This document shows positions 27,323 through 39,115 of a DNA stretch of 64,000 bases, one piece after another. The notes under the pieces were generated by a model, which ran no database searches, was not told where the DNA came from, and saw nothing but the letters and a program-made list of their open reading frames with translations. Source of the stretch: Ferruginivarius sediminum (lineage in GTDB: Bacteria > Pseudomonadota > Alphaproteobacteria > Kiloniellales > Rhodovibrionaceae); assembly GCF_003344765.1 (NCBI RefSeq), contig NZ_QPMH01000001.1:186001-250000 (forward strand), read 5' to 3'. Numbering within the stretch: the stretch's first letter is position 1; each line of letters begins with the position of its first letter. Both the position numbers and the translations under genes were made by a program.

Positions 27323-27796
27323 ATGCAGACGCCGCAACATCGGCCACATATCCTTATTGTCGAGGCTCGTTATTACGAGGATATCGGCGAGCAGCTTCAC
27401 AAGGGCGCGACGGATGCGCTGGACCGTGCCGGTGCGTCCTACGAGACGATCCAGGTGCCCGGCGCCTTCGAGATTCCGGCGGCGATCAAGATATCCGTGC
27501 GTTCGCTGGACTTCTTCGCCGGTCGCCAGCGCCCGGACGGATATGTGGCGCTGGGCTGCGTGATTCGCGGCGAGACCACGCACTATGACTACGTCTGCCA
27601 GGAATCCGCGCGCGGCCTGCAGGATCTCGCGCTGCAGTATTCACTGGCGATCGGCTACGGCATCCTGACCTGCGAGGACTACGATCAGGCGTGGGCGCGG
27701 GCGGCCGTCGATCGGAAGAACAAGGGCGGCGAGGCCGCGGGCGCCTGCCTGCGCATGCTCGATATCAAGCGCCAATTCTACATGTTCCCGCGCTAG
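27323..27796 (+). CDS. ribH: 6,7-dimethyl-8-ribityllumazine synthase
   Basis: 158 residues. VPGAFEIPAAIK, ALGCVIRGETTHYDYVCQESARGL (with the catalytic His) and GYGILTCEDYDQAWARA identify lumazine synthase. It condenses DHBP and the ribityl-pyrimidine into lumazine, normally as a 60-mer or decamer shell. Three bases separate it from ribBX, and nusB follows closely. Confidence 0.95.
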   Translation: MQTPQHRPHILIVEARYYEDIGEQLHKGATDALDRAGASYETIQVPGAFEIPAAIKISVRSLDFFAGRQRPDGYVALGCVIRGETTHYDYVCQESARGLQDLALQYSLAIGYGILTCEDYDQAWARAAVDRKNKGGEAAGACLRMLDIKRQFYMFPR

Positions 27797-27811
27797 GAGC
27801 TAGGAGAAGGC

Positions 27812-28318
27812 ATGACCGCCGCCGCTTCGCCATCGCCGGACGCCCCGAAGCTTGACCGCCGCCGTCAGGCGCGGCTGGCCGCCGTGCAGGCGCTGTATCA
27901 AGTCGATCTCGGGAAGGTTTCGCCGCAATCCGTGATCCTGGAGTTCCTGCAGCATCGGCTGGATGAGGAGATCGACGGCGTACGCCTTGGCAAGATCGAC
28001 CGCTCGCTGTTCGGCGAGCTGGTGAATGGCGTTTCCGCGCGCCGCGAGGAGTTGGAGGACATGGTCGCCGCGGTGCTTGACGAGGACTGGCCGCTGGACC
28101 GGCTGGAGCGGTTGCTGCGCTTGATCCTGGCTTGCGGTGTCTACGAGCTGGCGGAACGCCCGAGCGTGCCCGCGCGCGCGGTGATCAATGAGTACGTCGA
28201 GCTGGCACGGGCCTTCTTCGACGGCAAGGAGCCGGCAATGGTGAACGGCGTGCTGGACCGGCTGGGCCACAGCCTGCGCGAGGAAGAGTTCGACTCGGGC
28301 CAGGGCGAGGGCCTTTAA
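27812..28318 (+). CDS. nusB: Transcription antitermination protein NusB
   Basis: 168 residues, all helical. RRRQARLAAVQALYQVDL is the arginine-rich RNA/S10 contact helix, and RLERLLRLILACGVYELAERPSVPARAVINEYVELARAFFDGKEPAMVNGVLDRL is the family core. It takes part in rRNA antitermination with S10 (NusE). A good AGGAGA ribosome binding site is present. The order ribH-nusB-thiL is typical. Confidence 0.95.
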   Translation: MTAAASPSPDAPKLDRRRQARLAAVQALYQVDLGKVSPQSVILEFLQHRLDEEIDGVRLGKIDRSLFGELVNGVSARREELEDMVAAVLDEDWPLDRLERLLRLILACGVYELAERPSVPARAVINEYVELARAFFDGKEPAMVNGVLDRLGHSLREEEFDSGQGEGL

Positions 28319-28341
28319 CCGGCGAGGACGGTGGGCCGGCT

Positions 28342-29322
28342 ATGCTTGGCGAGTTCGAGATCATTGCCCGCTATTTCGCACCGCTGGCCGAGGGCACCCC
28401 GGGTGCGCTCGGGCTTGGTGACGATGCCGCCGTTCTGTCCCCGCCAGCGGGCGAAGATCTGGTCTTCACGACCGATACCATCGTGTCGGGCGTGCATTTT
28501 CTTTCCGACGATCCGCCGGATCAGGTGGCACGCAAGCTGCTGCGAGTGAATCTTTCCGATTTGGCGGCGATGGGGGCGCGGCCACTGGGCTATCTGCTGT
28601 CGTTCACCCTGCCGGCAACCGTGGACGAGGCCTGGATCGAGGGGTTTGCGCAGGGGCTGGCGAGCGATCAGGATACCTATGCAGTCGGCTTGCTGGGCGG
28701 CGATACCACTTCGACGCCCGGGCCGACGACTTTGTCCCTGACGGCAGTCGGTCGCGTACCGGCGGGCCGCGCGCTTCGCCGCGGCGGCGCGAAGCTGGGC
28801 GATATCGTTTTCGTTTCCGGCACGATTGGCGATTCAGCGCTGGGCCTTGAAATCCTGCAGGGGCGACGGACCGTGGAGATGGAGTCGGACCGAGAACGCC
28901 TGGTCGATCGTTATCGTCTGCCGCGGCCACGTATGGCGCTGGGTCGCGAGCTGCTTGAACGCGGCCTCGCCAGTGCCGCCATCGATGTCTCGGACGGGCT
29001 GGCCGCCGATCTCGGTCACATCTGCGCATCCTCCGGCGTCGGCGCGGAGATCGACGCGGTCGATGTTCCGCTGTCCGCAGCCGTGCAGCGGCTTGTCGAG
29101 TCGGATGCCGGTTGCCTGGTGACCGCGTTGACGGGGGGCGACGACTATGAACTCATGTTCACGGTTCCCGAAAGGCTGGCGGGCGAGGTCGGCAAGCTGG
29201 CCGTGGAACTGGACCTGCCGTTGACCCGGATTGGCGTCCTGGCTGGTGCCGGCGGGGTCATCGTGCGCGGCGCGGACGGCGAGGCGATGGAGTTAGGGCC
29301 CGGTGGCTGGACGCACTTCTAA
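28342..29322 (+). CDS. thiL: Thiamine-monophosphate kinase
   Basis: 326 residues of the PurM/ThiL fold. GLGDDAAVL carries metal-binding Asp residues. VNLSDLAAMGARPLGYLLSF, GLLGGDTTSTPGPTTLSLTAVG, AIDVSDGLAADLGHIC and LTGGDDYELMFTVP are the expected blocks. It phosphorylates TMP to the TPP cofactor. The last clear member of the nrdR-rib-nusB-thiL run. Confidence 0.95.
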   Translation: MLGEFEIIARYFAPLAEGTPGALGLGDDAAVLSPPAGEDLVFTTDTIVSGVHFLSDDPPDQVARKLLRVNLSDLAAMGARPLGYLLSFTLPATVDEAWIEGFAQGLASDQDTYAVGLLGGDTTSTPGPTTLSLTAVGRVPAGRALRRGGAKLGDIVFVSGTIGDSALGLEILQGRRTVEMESDRERLVDRYRLPRPRMALGRELLERGLASAAIDVSDGLAADLGHICASSGVGAEIDAVDVPLSAAVQRLVESDAGCLVTALTGGDDYELMFTVPERLAGEVGKLAVELDLPLTRIGVLAGAGGVIVRGADGEAMELGPGGWTHF

Positions 29323-29409
29323 ACCGCACCAGTCGCGGGTTAACGGGGGCTTTACGATCACAGCGCAGATTGAGCGCGAGTTTCGCGAGGCAGAAGTCCG
29401 GAGCCGGTT

Positions 29410-29880
29410 TTGCGCGTCCTGCTGCTGATCCTTGGACTACTTTTGCTGGGTGGCGGCGGTGCTGGGACCTGGTGGTTCGGAGTGCGCGGCGAGCCGGTTC
29501 CCTTCCTGGGGGGCGCCGAGGCGGCCGAGGGCAAGGAGGCTTCCGAGCCTGCGCAGTCGGCGTTCGTGGAGCTGAAACCAATCTCCTTTCCCGTGATGCA
29601 CGAGGGTCAGGTCGGCCGGCTGATGACAGTGGTGGTATCGTTGGAAGTTCAGGGCAAGACACCGCAGGCGAGCGTCGCCGCCGTTCGTCCCCGGCTTCGC
29701 GATGCCCTGCTAAGCGAGCTGCACGCGCTCTACGCCCTGGAGTTCGTGCGGGAGCGGGAAGACAACCTTGCCTTCGTGAAGAAGCGTCTGCTGGGCGCCG
29801 CCCGGAAGGTCCTGGGCCGCAGGGTCAATGCGCTTTACGTCCAGTCCGTCGGGCATCGGCGGACAGCGGCCGGGAGTTGA
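29410..29880 (+). CDS. Single-pass membrane protein with FliL-like layout, function unknown
   Basis: 156 residues from a TTG start preceded by CGGAG. An N-terminal membrane helix (VLLLILGLLLLGGGGAGTWWF) is followed by a linker. The periplasmic domain has a strand-rich start (FVELKPISFPVMHEGQVGRLMTVVVSLEV), then helices (RPRLRDALLSELHAL and FVKKRLLGAARKVLG) and a last strand, ALYVQSVGHRR. This order resembles FliL/stomatin-like flagellar proteins. No flagellar gene is near, so I call the function unknown and note FliL only as a structural suggestion. Confidence 0.6.
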   Translation: MRVLLLILGLLLLGGGGAGTWWFGVRGEPVPFLGGAEAAEGKEASEPAQSAFVELKPISFPVMHEGQVGRLMTVVVSLEVQGKTPQASVAAVRPRLRDALLSELHALYALEFVREREDNLAFVKKRLLGAARKVLGRRVNALYVQSVGHRRTAAGS

Positions 29881-29951
29881 TAACGCCAGTGCACAGTATG
29901 CCGCAGGCGTGGAAGGTTTGCGCGCGCCGTGATCTGGCCTAGTGTGCGGCC

Positions 29952-31151
29952 ATGCTTCCGCGCGCGATGATTCGGACCGTCGGCGTCCTTGCCGCCTGCC
30001 AGGCGCTGGCGATGACCTGCAGTGCGCTGGTGATCGCCGTCACCGCACTTGTCGGCCAGACGCTGGCGCCGGATCGTGGTCTGGCGACTTTACCGCTGGC
30101 CCTACAGTTTTTGGGCCTGATGGCGACAACGACACCGGCGTCGTATTTCATGAAGCGATTCGGCCGCCGTGCCGGCTTCACCCTGGGGGCGGCAATCGGG
30201 GTTGTCGCCGGCCTGCTTGGCATGCAGGCGATCCTCGTTGACAGCTTCAATCTGTATTGTCTTGCCACCGTTCTAACCGGCGCCTTCCTGGCGCACGCGA
30301 TGTATTACCGCTTCGCCGCCGCGGACAACGCCGCCGATGAGCACCGCAGCCGTGCGATATCCCTCGTCATGGCGGGCGGTGTGCTGGCCGCGATCATGGG
30401 GCCGCAGCTCGCCAATTGGTCGAAGGACCTGTTCGCGCCGATTGATTTTGCCGGCGGCTATCTCGTCGTGGCCGTGCTGTGCGGCGTCCAGGTCGTGCTG
30501 GTGCAGTTCGCCCGCTTGCCGAAGCCGCGCCCGGCCGAGCGTGCCCTCGGCGGTCGGCGGCTCGGCGCGCTCCTGCGGCACCCGTCGCTGGTGCTGGCAA
30601 TCGCTTGCGGCATGGTCGCCTATGGCGCCATGAACCTGATCATGAGCGTCACTCCGCCGGCGATGCTGGACTGTGGCCATTCCTTCGGCAGCGCGGCATT
30701 CGTGATCCAATGGCACGTCTTCGCCATGTACGCGCCCGCCTTCTTCACCGGCCACCTGATCCAGCGTTTCGGCGTGCGCGCAATCGTGGCGACCGGCGCG
30801 CTCTTCATGCTGGCCTGCGTCGCGGCGAACCTGTCAGGGCAGGAGATTGTGCAGTTCGCCGGCGCGCTCGTGCTTCTGGGCGTGGGGTGGAACTTCATGT
30901 TCGTGGGCGGGACGACCTGGGTGACGCAGCTTCACGCGGAAGGCGAAAAGGCGAAGGTGCAGGCGCTCAACGACGTCCTGGTCTTCGCAACGGTGGCCGT
31001 GACGTCGCTGGGCTCGGGCTGGATCTTCGACCGGCTGGGGTGGGCGGCGGTGAACGTGGCCATCGTGGTGCCGGTGGTGCTGGTGCTGCTCGCAGTGGTG
31101 ATGCTTGCCCGCTCAACTGACGCCGAGGAAGAGAGAGCGGCGGCCGAGTAA
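29952..31151 (+). CDS. Major facilitator superfamily transporter
   Basis: 399 residues with about 12 hydrophobic segments and a charged tail. The loop between helices 2 and 3 reads YFMKRFGRRAGFTLGAAIG, the MFS A-motif form, and the corresponding loop in the second half is GHLIQRFGVRAIVATGAL. The substrate is not evident. It follows the FliL-like gene by 70 bases on the same strand, but no functional link is obvious. Confidence 0.85.
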   Translation: MLPRAMIRTVGVLAACQALAMTCSALVIAVTALVGQTLAPDRGLATLPLALQFLGLMATTTPASYFMKRFGRRAGFTLGAAIGVVAGLLGMQAILVDSFNLYCLATVLTGAFLAHAMYYRFAAADNAADEHRSRAISLVMAGGVLAAIMGPQLANWSKDLFAPIDFAGGYLVVAVLCGVQVVLVQFARLPKPRPAERALGGRRLGALLRHPSLVLAIACGMVAYGAMNLIMSVTPPAMLDCGHSFGSAAFVIQWHVFAMYAPAFFTGHLIQRFGVRAIVATGALFMLACVAANLSGQEIVQFAGALVLLGVGWNFMFVGGTTWVTQLHAEGEKAKVQALNDVLVFATVAVTSLGSGWIFDRLGWAAVNVAIVVPVVLVLLAVVMLARSTDAEEERAAAE

Positions 31152-31302
31152 CTGCCAGGTTGCCTTGACAAGACCCTTGTGCCATGTTCCGCGCGCACTT
31201 CCGCAGCGCGGAAATCGCGGCAATCGACCTAACGGTTAGTCACTTTATCACGGGCGGCCAGCGGGGCCCGCCCGGACGATCTAAGATTTACGAGGGGAAC
31301 CA

Positions 31303-33405
<2,103 letters not shown>

Positions 33406-33438
33406 CGCCTTTTGGAACAGCAATAGCTGCAAACCACT

Positions 33439-33472
33439 GCGCCCCGGAGATTGTCTCCGGGGCGCTTTTCTT
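33439..33472 (+). terminator. Rho-independent terminator of hppA
   Basis: A 12-bp perfect stem GCGCCCCGGAGA/TCTCCGGGGCGC with a three-base loop is followed by TTTTCTTTG, 33 bases after the hppA stop. It is a textbook intrinsic terminator on the plus strand. The minus strand lacks a T-run. Confidence 0.92.
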
Positions 33473-33517
33473 TGCCTGCGCGCGGCCAAAGCCGCCAAAC
33501 CTTGAAGGGCGGCCCAG

Positions 33518-34024
33518 TTATCCGCCTGGGACCGGTGCGCTGCCCCCAACGGTTCCCGGGCCCGCCGAGTCAGCGTTGAATCGGCCGAGGTTACCGAGAA
33601 GTTGCTGCAGAAAGGTAAGGTCCTTACCCTCGGTTGGCGTAACGCGGTTTACCGGATCGATGGCGCGTCCGTCCTTCAGCGTATAGCGCCGGGTTTCCTG
33701 AACCACGTCGCCGTCGCCGAAGGATACGACCAGTACCTTGCGTTCAAGCACCTCGGGCTCGAAGAAAGCGAACTTCTTGGTCTTGCTTCCGACGTAGTAC
33801 CAGGTATCGTCCTCGAACGTGGAGACGGCCGAGGGAGAGCCCAGCATGCCGGCGACGTCGCTACGGCTGTGCTGGCCCGTCTTCACCTGGGATACCGTGT
33901 CTTCGTCCGGCATATGACCGCGCACTTGGACCGGCGTGTCGCAGCCGGCCAGGGCGACGCTGGCGGCCCCGGCGAAGAGGAGCGCACGAGCGCTTTTGCG
34001 AAACCGCGAGCACCGTATATTCAT
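33518..34024 (-). CDS. bamE: Outer membrane assembly lipoprotein BamE (SmpA/OmlA family)
   Basis: About 168 residues. A lipoprotein signal ends LAGCDTP (lipobox Cys about residue 28). The BamE core is VSQVKTGQHSRSDVAGMLGSPSAVSTFEDDTWYYVG, then KVLVVSFGDGDVVQETRRYTL. It anchors to the inner leaflet of the outer membrane and stabilises the BAM complex. An ATG 12 bases upstream is also possible. It is divergent from the cytochrome bc1 chaperone gene, an arrangement common in alphaproteobacteria. Confidence 0.92.
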   Translation of the reverse strand: MNIRCSRFRKSARALLFAGAASVALAGCDTPVQVRGHMPDEDTVSQVKTGQHSRSDVAGMLGSPSAVSTFEDDTWYYVGSKTKKFAFFEPEVLERKVLVVSFGDGDVVQETRRYTLKDGRAIDPVNRVTPTEGKDLTFLQQLLGNLGRFNADSAGPGTVGGSAPVPGG

Positions 34025-34152
34025 GGCTGCGTCCATTCCCGCACCGACTTGCCTAGGATGTCGTCTTGATTAACCTTCAAAAGCTGCCCATTTCAAGAGC
34101 GTTGGCCGAAACGGCCGCCTTCCGTTCCAACGAAATCCGGCCTGTCACCTGA

Positions 34153-34710
34153 ATGCTGCAACGTTTGTTTGGTCGCCGAAACCCGCATCCAGAAGCCGCA
34201 AGCCGACTCTACGAGGCGGCGGTGCGGCAGGCGCGAGAGCCTGTTTTCTACCGCGGATTCCACATTCCCGATACATTGGACGGCCGGTTTGAGCTGATCT
34301 CGCTGCATGTTTTTCTGATCCTTCACCGCCTCAAGGATCAGCGCGAGCAGACGGATGAGCTTGCGCAGGCGCTTTTCGATACCATGTTCGCAGACATGGA
34401 TCGTTCGCTTCGCGAGATGGGGGCGGGAGACCTTGGTGTCGGCCCTCGCGTCAAGAAGATGGCGCAGGCGTTTTACGGCCGGATTGCCGCCTACGACGCC
34501 GGTCTCGCGGCGGAAAACGGCCGTCTGGAGGAGGCGGTCCGGCGCAATCTCTACGGAACGGTGGACGATCCGGGCTCGGCCGCCGTTGCCGCGATGAGCG
34601 GCTATATGCGCCGCCAGGCCGATATCCTTCGCGGACAGGACCTTCGGCATATTGCCGCTGGCCAGGTGCGTTTTGCGGAGCCGGCGACGCAAAGTGCATC
34701 CGAGTCGTGA
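34153..34710 (+). CDS. Ubiquinol-cytochrome c chaperone (CBP3 family)
   Basis: 185 residues, helical. FYRGFHIPDTLDGRFELISLHVFLILHRLKD and MFADMDRSLREMGAGDLGVGPRVKKMAQAFYGRIAAYD are the conserved CBP3/UQCC1 blocks. In mitochondria the homologue assists cytochrome b translation and bc1 assembly. In alphaproteobacteria it usually lies between bamE and the yceD gene, as here. Confidence 0.92.
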   Translation: MLQRLFGRRNPHPEAASRLYEAAVRQAREPVFYRGFHIPDTLDGRFELISLHVFLILHRLKDQREQTDELAQALFDTMFADMDRSLREMGAGDLGVGPRVKKMAQAFYGRIAAYDAGLAAENGRLEEAVRRNLYGTVDDPGSAAVAAMSGYMRRQADILRGQDLRHIAAGQVRFAEPATQSASES

Positions 34711-34781
34711 GAGACGTTGACCGGATATAGCCGTTTACTTATATTCCGCGACTTTCCACGCGCACGGAATGAGGGCTCGTC

Positions 34782-35348
34782 ATGACCGCAATACCGGGCG
34801 GCACCGTCGAGTTTTCCCGGAAGCTTCGCCTGGACAGGCTGGCCGCCGGCGATGTCGAAGCGGATCTGACCGCCACGCAAGCCGAGAACGCGGCGCTGGC
34901 GGAGCGTTTCGGGTTGCTGGGAATCGAGGCGCTGAGCGGTCATCTGCGTGTGCGCCGACCGGCGGGTGGGCCGTTGATCCGCGTGGAGGGGCACGTTACT
35001 GCCGATGTGCGGCAGACCTGCGTGGTTTCCCTGGAGCCCTTCGCGGCGCATGTGGAGGACGATTTCGTCCAGCTCTATACGCTGGAGCCGGATCGCGAGG
35101 AGGGCGAGGTCTTCGTCTCGCCCGAGGATGAGGACACGCCCGAACCGCTGGATGCCGATTTCCTCGACCTTGGCGAGATCGTAGCGGAGCAGCTGGCCCT
35201 GGCGCTGGATCCCTATCCGCGTAAACCGGGTGTTAGCTTCGAAGGGGCATCGTTCGGTCCGGGCACGAAGGACGCCGGGGAAGGTGTCGGCGGCGACGAG
35301 GAGGGGGATACGCCCTTTGCGGCGCTGAAGCATCTCAAGAATGGATAA
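34782..35348 (+). CDS. yceD: YceD-family protein (DUF177)
   Basis: 188 residues. The core has VEGHVTADVRQTCVVSLEPFAAHVEDDFVQLYT and LDADFLDLGEIVAEQLALALDPYPRKPGV. The single Cys after RQT corresponds to the conserved C-x-R-C region of this family but lacks the second Cys. E. coli YceD affects 23S rRNA levels. The gene conventionally precedes rpmF, as here. The C-terminus ends PFAALKHLKN, typical of the family. Confidence 0.9.
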   Translation: MTAIPGGTVEFSRKLRLDRLAAGDVEADLTATQAENAALAERFGLLGIEALSGHLRVRRPAGGPLIRVEGHVTADVRQTCVVSLEPFAAHVEDDFVQLYTLEPDREEGEVFVSPEDEDTPEPLDADFLDLGEIVAEQLALALDPYPRKPGVSFEGASFGPGTKDAGEGVGGDEEGDTPFAALKHLKNG

Positions 35349-35484
35349 TGGGTTTACGGCCAATGGTGCACGGGGCTGCAAATCGCAGGGCAGTTCCGCG
35401 TGCGGGCGGCCTTGTCGCTGGCGGTTATTTCCTTTATGAAGCGGCCCCAGCGTAGAGCGTGGATGGACGAAAGAGGAGCCAGTC

Positions 35485-35670
35485 ATGGCCGTTCCGAAGA
35501 AAAAAGTATCGAAGTCGCGGCGCGACCAGCGGCGGGCGCACGACGCGCTCAACGCGCCGGCCTATGTCGTCGACCAGGACAGCGGCGAATACCGCCGGCC
35601 GCATCACATCGACCTCAAGACCGGCATGTACCGGGGGCGCGAGGTCATTGAGCCCAAGGACGAGGGCTAA
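35485..35670 (+). CDS. rpmF: 50S ribosomal protein L32
   Basis: 61 residues, very basic at the N-terminus ([21 protein letters not shown]) and ending [13 protein letters not shown]. No zinc cysteines, as expected of the alphaproteobacterial L32. GAGGAG lies upstream. It follows yceD by about 135 bases. Confidence 0.96.
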   Translation: MAVPKKKVSKSRRDQRRAHDALNAPAYVVDQDSGEYRRPHHIDLKTGMYRGREVIEPKDEG

Positions 35671-35859
35671 CGCGGGCATCGTGGCGGTGGTGCGTTGGAT
35701 TGCTTGTGGCTTCCGGCGCGCATACCGTTGCAGCACGAGCATGGCCGTTTCGGTCGCATCCAAGTCCATGACCGGCTTGACCAGGGAAGGTCGTGCCGGC
35801 AGTGACTCGTGGTGCCAGACCGAAGGTAATGCGGATTTGAGAAGCGGAGCAGGACCTTC

Positions 35860-36906
35860 GTGAGCGGTCGTCTGACAATTGCTCTGGATGCGATGGGCGG
35901 GGATCAGGCTCCACGCATGGTCCTGCGCGGCGCCAACATGGCGCGTAAGCGGTTCCCGAACGTCGACTTCGTGCTGTTCGGCCGCGAGAGCGAGGTCGGG
36001 CCGATGCTCGACCGGATGAAGCGCCTGAAGCAGGTGACCACGCTGGTGCATTGCGAGGACGTGGTCAGCGACGCCGAAAAGCCGTCCGTCGCCCTGCGCA
36101 GCGCGCGCGACTCCTCGATGCGCCGCGCGATCGAGGCGGTGCGCGACGGGCGCGCGAACGGCTGCGTCTCGGCCGGGAACACCGGCGCCCTGATGGCGAT
36201 GGCCAAGATGCTGCTGAAAACGCTGCCGGGCATCGACCGACCGGCGATCGCATCTTTCTTTCCGACGCTGCGCGGCGAATCCGTGATGCTGGACCTTGGC
36301 GCCAACGTGCATTGCGATGCGCAGAACCTGGTGGACTTCGCGGTCATGGGCAACGCCTTCTCGCGCACCGTGCTGGGGACGCTGGAGCCGACGACGGGCC
36401 TGCTGAATGTCGGTTCGGAGGAGCGCAAGGGGCACGAGGCGCTATGGAATGCACGGGCGCAGCTCAACGAGGTTGAGATGCCTGGACGTTTCCACGGCTT
36501 CATCGAGGGCGACGACATCGCCAACGGCACGGTCGACGTCATCGTCACCGACGGATTCACCGGCAACGTGGCGTTGAAGACAGCGGAAGGCACAGCGAAG
36601 CTGGTCAGCACTTATCTTCGGCGCACATTCAAGAGTTCCATCTTTGCGCAACTCGGCTATCTGCTGGCTCGCCGGGCGATCGAGAAGATGCGCAAGCGGA
36701 CCGATCCGCGGCGCTACAACGGGGCCATTTTCCTGGGTCTCAACGGAATTACCGTGAAGAGTCACGGCGGAACGGATGCGGTCGGTTTCGCCAATGCCAT
36801 CGGCGTGGCCGTCGACATGGCGCGCCACGGTTTCCTGGATCGGATCCGCACCGATCTCGAACGCATCAATCGCCATCCTCCAAAAGCGCGGGCAGCGGCG
36901 GTGTGA
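35860..36906 (+). CDS. plsX: Phosphate acyltransferase PlsX
   Basis: 348 residues from a GTG start. [19 protein letters not shown] is the N-terminal signature, with [18 protein letters not shown] and [21 protein letters not shown] further on. It makes acyl-phosphate from acyl-ACP for phospholipid synthesis. It is followed by fabH two bases later, forming the standard plsX-fabH pair. Confidence 0.96.
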   Translation: MSGRLTIALDAMGGDQAPRMVLRGANMARKRFPNVDFVLFGRESEVGPMLDRMKRLKQVTTLVHCEDVVSDAEKPSVALRSARDSSMRRAIEAVRDGRANGCVSAGNTGALMAMAKMLLKTLPGIDRPAIASFFPTLRGESVMLDLGANVHCDAQNLVDFAVMGNAFSRTVLGTLEPTTGLLNVGSEERKGHEALWNARAQLNEVEMPGRFHGFIEGDDIANGTVDVIVTDGFTGNVALKTAEGTAKLVSTYLRRTFKSSIFAQLGYLLARRAIEKMRKRTDPRRYNGAIFLGLNGITVKSHGGTDAVGFANAIGVAVDMARHGFLDRIRTDLERINRHPPKARAAAV

Positions 36907-36908
36907 TT

Positions 36909-37880
36909 ATGAAGCGATCGCAAGTCGCGGGCTGCGGCGGTTACTTGCCGGCACGCGTTATGACGAATGCCGAACTGGCCCGGACGGTCGATACGTCTGA
37001 CGAGTGGATCGTCCAGCGCACGGGCATCCGCGAGCGGCGGATCGCCGCGGAGGGCGAAACCACGGCCGATTTGGGGCAGCATGCGGCGGAGGTTGCGCTG
37101 GCGAAAGCGGGTTTGTCGGCGAATGACCTTGACCTGTTGATCTGCGCGACAGCCACGCCTGACGAGACCTTTCCCGCCACTGCCACTATGATCCAGGCGC
37201 GCCTGGGAATGACGCGGGGCGCGGCTTTCGACGTGCAGGCCGTTTGCAGCGGCTTCGTCTATGCGCTGGCGGTTGCCGACAACTTCATCAAGGCCGGGCA
37301 GGCGAACCGGGTTCTCGTGATCGGTGCCGAGACGTTCTCGCGTATCCTGGATTGGAACGATCGCTCCACCTGTGTGCTATTCGGCGACGGCGCCGGCGCT
37401 GTCGCGCTGGAGGCCAAGGACGTCAACGGCGCGGCCGACGCGCGCGGTGTGTTGTCCACGCACCTCTATTCCGATGGTCGCCACCACGATGCCCTTTATG
37501 TCGACGGCGGTCCTTCCAGCACACAGACGGTCGGCCACCTTCGCATGCAGGGGCGGGAAGTATTCCGCCATGCCGTGACGCGTATGTCCGAGGCCATCGA
37601 CGATGCGCTTGACGCGAACGACCTGACACCGGGCGATATCGACTGGCTGGTCCCGCATCAGGCCAACATGCGCATCATCGACGCCATCGGCCGGCGCCTC
37701 AACATGCCGCAGGAACGCGTGGTCGTTACTCTGGACCGGCACGCCAATACCTCGGCGGCCTCGATCCCGCTGGCCCTCTATGAGGCGGTGGAGGACGGAC
37801 GCATCACGGAAGGCGATCTGGTCGTGCTGGAGGGGATGGGCGGCGGATTCACCTGGGGCTCCGCCGTCGTCCGCTGGTAG
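36909..37880 (+). CDS. fabH: 3-oxoacyl-ACP synthase III
   Basis: About 323 residues. The catalytic Cys is in [13 protein letters not shown], the His in [12 protein letters not shown] and the Asn in [13 protein letters not shown]. It starts fatty acid elongation by condensing acetyl-CoA with malonyl-ACP. The ATG giving [14 protein letters not shown] is the family start. It is directly downstream of plsX. Confidence 0.96.
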   Translation: MKRSQVAGCGGYLPARVMTNAELARTVDTSDEWIVQRTGIRERRIAAEGETTADLGQHAAEVALAKAGLSANDLDLLICATATPDETFPATATMIQARLGMTRGAAFDVQAVCSGFVYALAVADNFIKAGQANRVLVIGAETFSRILDWNDRSTCVLFGDGAGAVALEAKDVNGAADARGVLSTHLYSDGRHHDALYVDGGPSSTQTVGHLRMQGREVFRHAVTRMSEAIDDALDANDLTPGDIDWLVPHQANMRIIDAIGRRLNMPQERVVVTLDRHANTSAASIPLALYEAVEDGRITEGDLVVLEGMGGGFTWGSAVVRW

Positions 37881-38033
37881 CGGCGATGCGCCTTATGCTG
37901 CGCGTCAATGTTTTCGGCCATATACTTCTGTTTGCAGGAAAATTCTTGGCGGCTCTCGGGCCCGGGACGTTTGACGCCATCCCGTGCAGGGGGTAACGTT
38001 CGCTGACCCTGTGCGCGGGAAGGAGCGAGGCTT

Positions 38034-38351
38034 ATGTCGAACGACACGGTGACCCGGGCCGACCTGTCGGAAGCCGTCTATCAGGAAGTGGGATTGAGCC
38101 GTAACGAATCGGCAACCCTGGTGGAATCGGTTCTTGACGAAATCTCCGACGCCTTGGTCCGGGGAGAGCCGGTGAAGATCTCTTCGTTCGGAAGTTTCGC
38201 CGTTCGCCAGAAGGGACAGCGAGTCGGGCGCAACCCGAAGACCGGCGAGGAAGTGCCCATTTTGCCGCGCAAGGTACTGGTTTTCCGTGCATCGCACGTG
38301 TTGAAGAATCGGATCAACAAGGCTTTCAAGGCGGCACGTCAGGCTAGCTAG
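38034..38351 (+). CDS. ihfA: Integration host factor subunit alpha
   Basis: 105 residues of the HU/IHF fold. [50 protein letters not shown] contains the DNA-bending arm, with the Arg-Asn-Pro intercalating tip. The placement between fabH and a merR-type gene, and the [10 protein letters not shown] segment, fit IhfA rather than HU. Confidence 0.95.
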   Translation: MSNDTVTRADLSEAVYQEVGLSRNESATLVESVLDEISDALVRGEPVKISSFGSFAVRQKGQRVGRNPKTGEEVPILPRKVLVFRASHVLKNRINKAFKAARQAS

Positions 38352-38389
38352 GCACGGCCGCCAGACGCGTTCACCACCTCCGGGCTGCC

Positions 38390-38869
38390 ATGGCAAGCAA
38401 CCGATCCGGCGAAAAGTCAGCCGCAGCATTTCGCACGATCAGCGAGGTATCGGACGACCTTCAAGTGCCGCAGCACGTTCTGCGATTCTGGGAAACCAAG
38501 TTCAGCCAAGTCCGCCCGATGAAGCGCGGCGGCGGCCGCCGCTATTACCGGCCGGAAGATATCGAGCTGCTGCGGCGGATTCGCGACCTTCTCTATACGG
38601 ACGGCTACACGATTAAGGGCGTGCAGAAGCTCCTGCGTGAGGGGCAGGTGCAAACGACGGCGACAAACGGCGGCCCGACGGCTAAATCCGCCCCTGCCGG
38701 CTCGGTGTCGGGCGAGGCGCAGCCGGCGTCGGCGCAGGCGGGGACGGCACAGTCATCCCAGGCGGCGGCAGCGGGGCAGGGGCTATCCAACGGCGACCGC
38801 CGCGCGCTCGAAGAGGTGCTGAACGAGCTGTCGGCGCTTCGCGACACCCTGCGCGGCGGGCAAGGTTGA
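38390..38869 (+). CDS. MerR-family transcriptional regulator
   Basis: 159 residues. The N-terminal helix-turn-helix and wing read [69 protein letters not shown]. The rest is a low-complexity Ala/Gln/Gly/Ser linker and a short helical end. No metal-binding cysteines. It is the conserved neighbour of ihfA in alphaproteobacteria. Targets unknown. Confidence 0.92.
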   Translation: MASNRSGEKSAAAFRTISEVSDDLQVPQHVLRFWETKFSQVRPMKRGGGRRYYRPEDIELLRRIRDLLYTDGYTIKGVQKLLREGQVQTTATNGGPTAKSAPAGSVSGEAQPASAQAGTAQSSQAAAAGQGLSNGDRRALEEVLNELSALRDTLRGGQG

Positions 38870-38913
38870 GAAAATCATTCGCCTCTGCGGCGGCGAACTG
38901 TTGCCACAGCCAT

Positions 38914-38942
38914 TGCGCCGCCGAGGACGGGTTTGTATATAG
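38914..38942 (+). promoter_or_regulatory. Putative promoter of the tRNA-Pro gene
   Basis: TTGCGC and TATATA are separated by 17 bases and end 35 bases before the mature tRNA. The TATATA block stands out in this GC-rich stretch, and the spacing is ideal. The assignment rests on consensus only. Confidence 0.5.
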
Positions 38943-38977
38943 GGCGTGTCGTGTCGCACGGCATTTCCCCGACCGGT

Positions 38978-39054
38978 CGGAGCGTGGCGCAGGCTGGTAG
39001 CGCACTCGGCTGGGGGCCGAGAGGTCGCAGGTTCGAATCCTGCCGCTCCGACCA
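38978..39054 (+). tRNA. tRNA-Pro (anticodon GGG)
   Basis: 77 bases with encoded CCA. The acceptor stem CGGAGCG pairs with CGCTCCG. The anticodon arm is CTCGG-CTGGGGG-CCGAG, giving anticodon GGG. The T arm CAGGTTCGAATCCTG is canonical. It reads CCC and CCU proline codons. The intact 3' end is followed 15 bases later by the first terminal repeat of an IS481-type element. Confidence 0.97.
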
Positions 39055-39069
39055 AATTTTTCAGGTCCT

Positions 39070-39115
39070 TTCCGGACACATGGGTTACGGATTATTCCCG
39101 AGACATGGGTAACAG
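39070..39115. repeat. Left end of IS481 element: tandem repeats A and B
   Basis: Repeat A begins TTCCGGACACATGGGTTAC and repeat B begins TTCCCGAGACATGGGTAAC. They resemble each other (TTCC, then a GA/CA-CATGGGT-AC core), suggesting two transposase binding sites. Repeat B lies inside the 3' end of the transposase gene and encodes its last residues. Confidence 0.8.
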
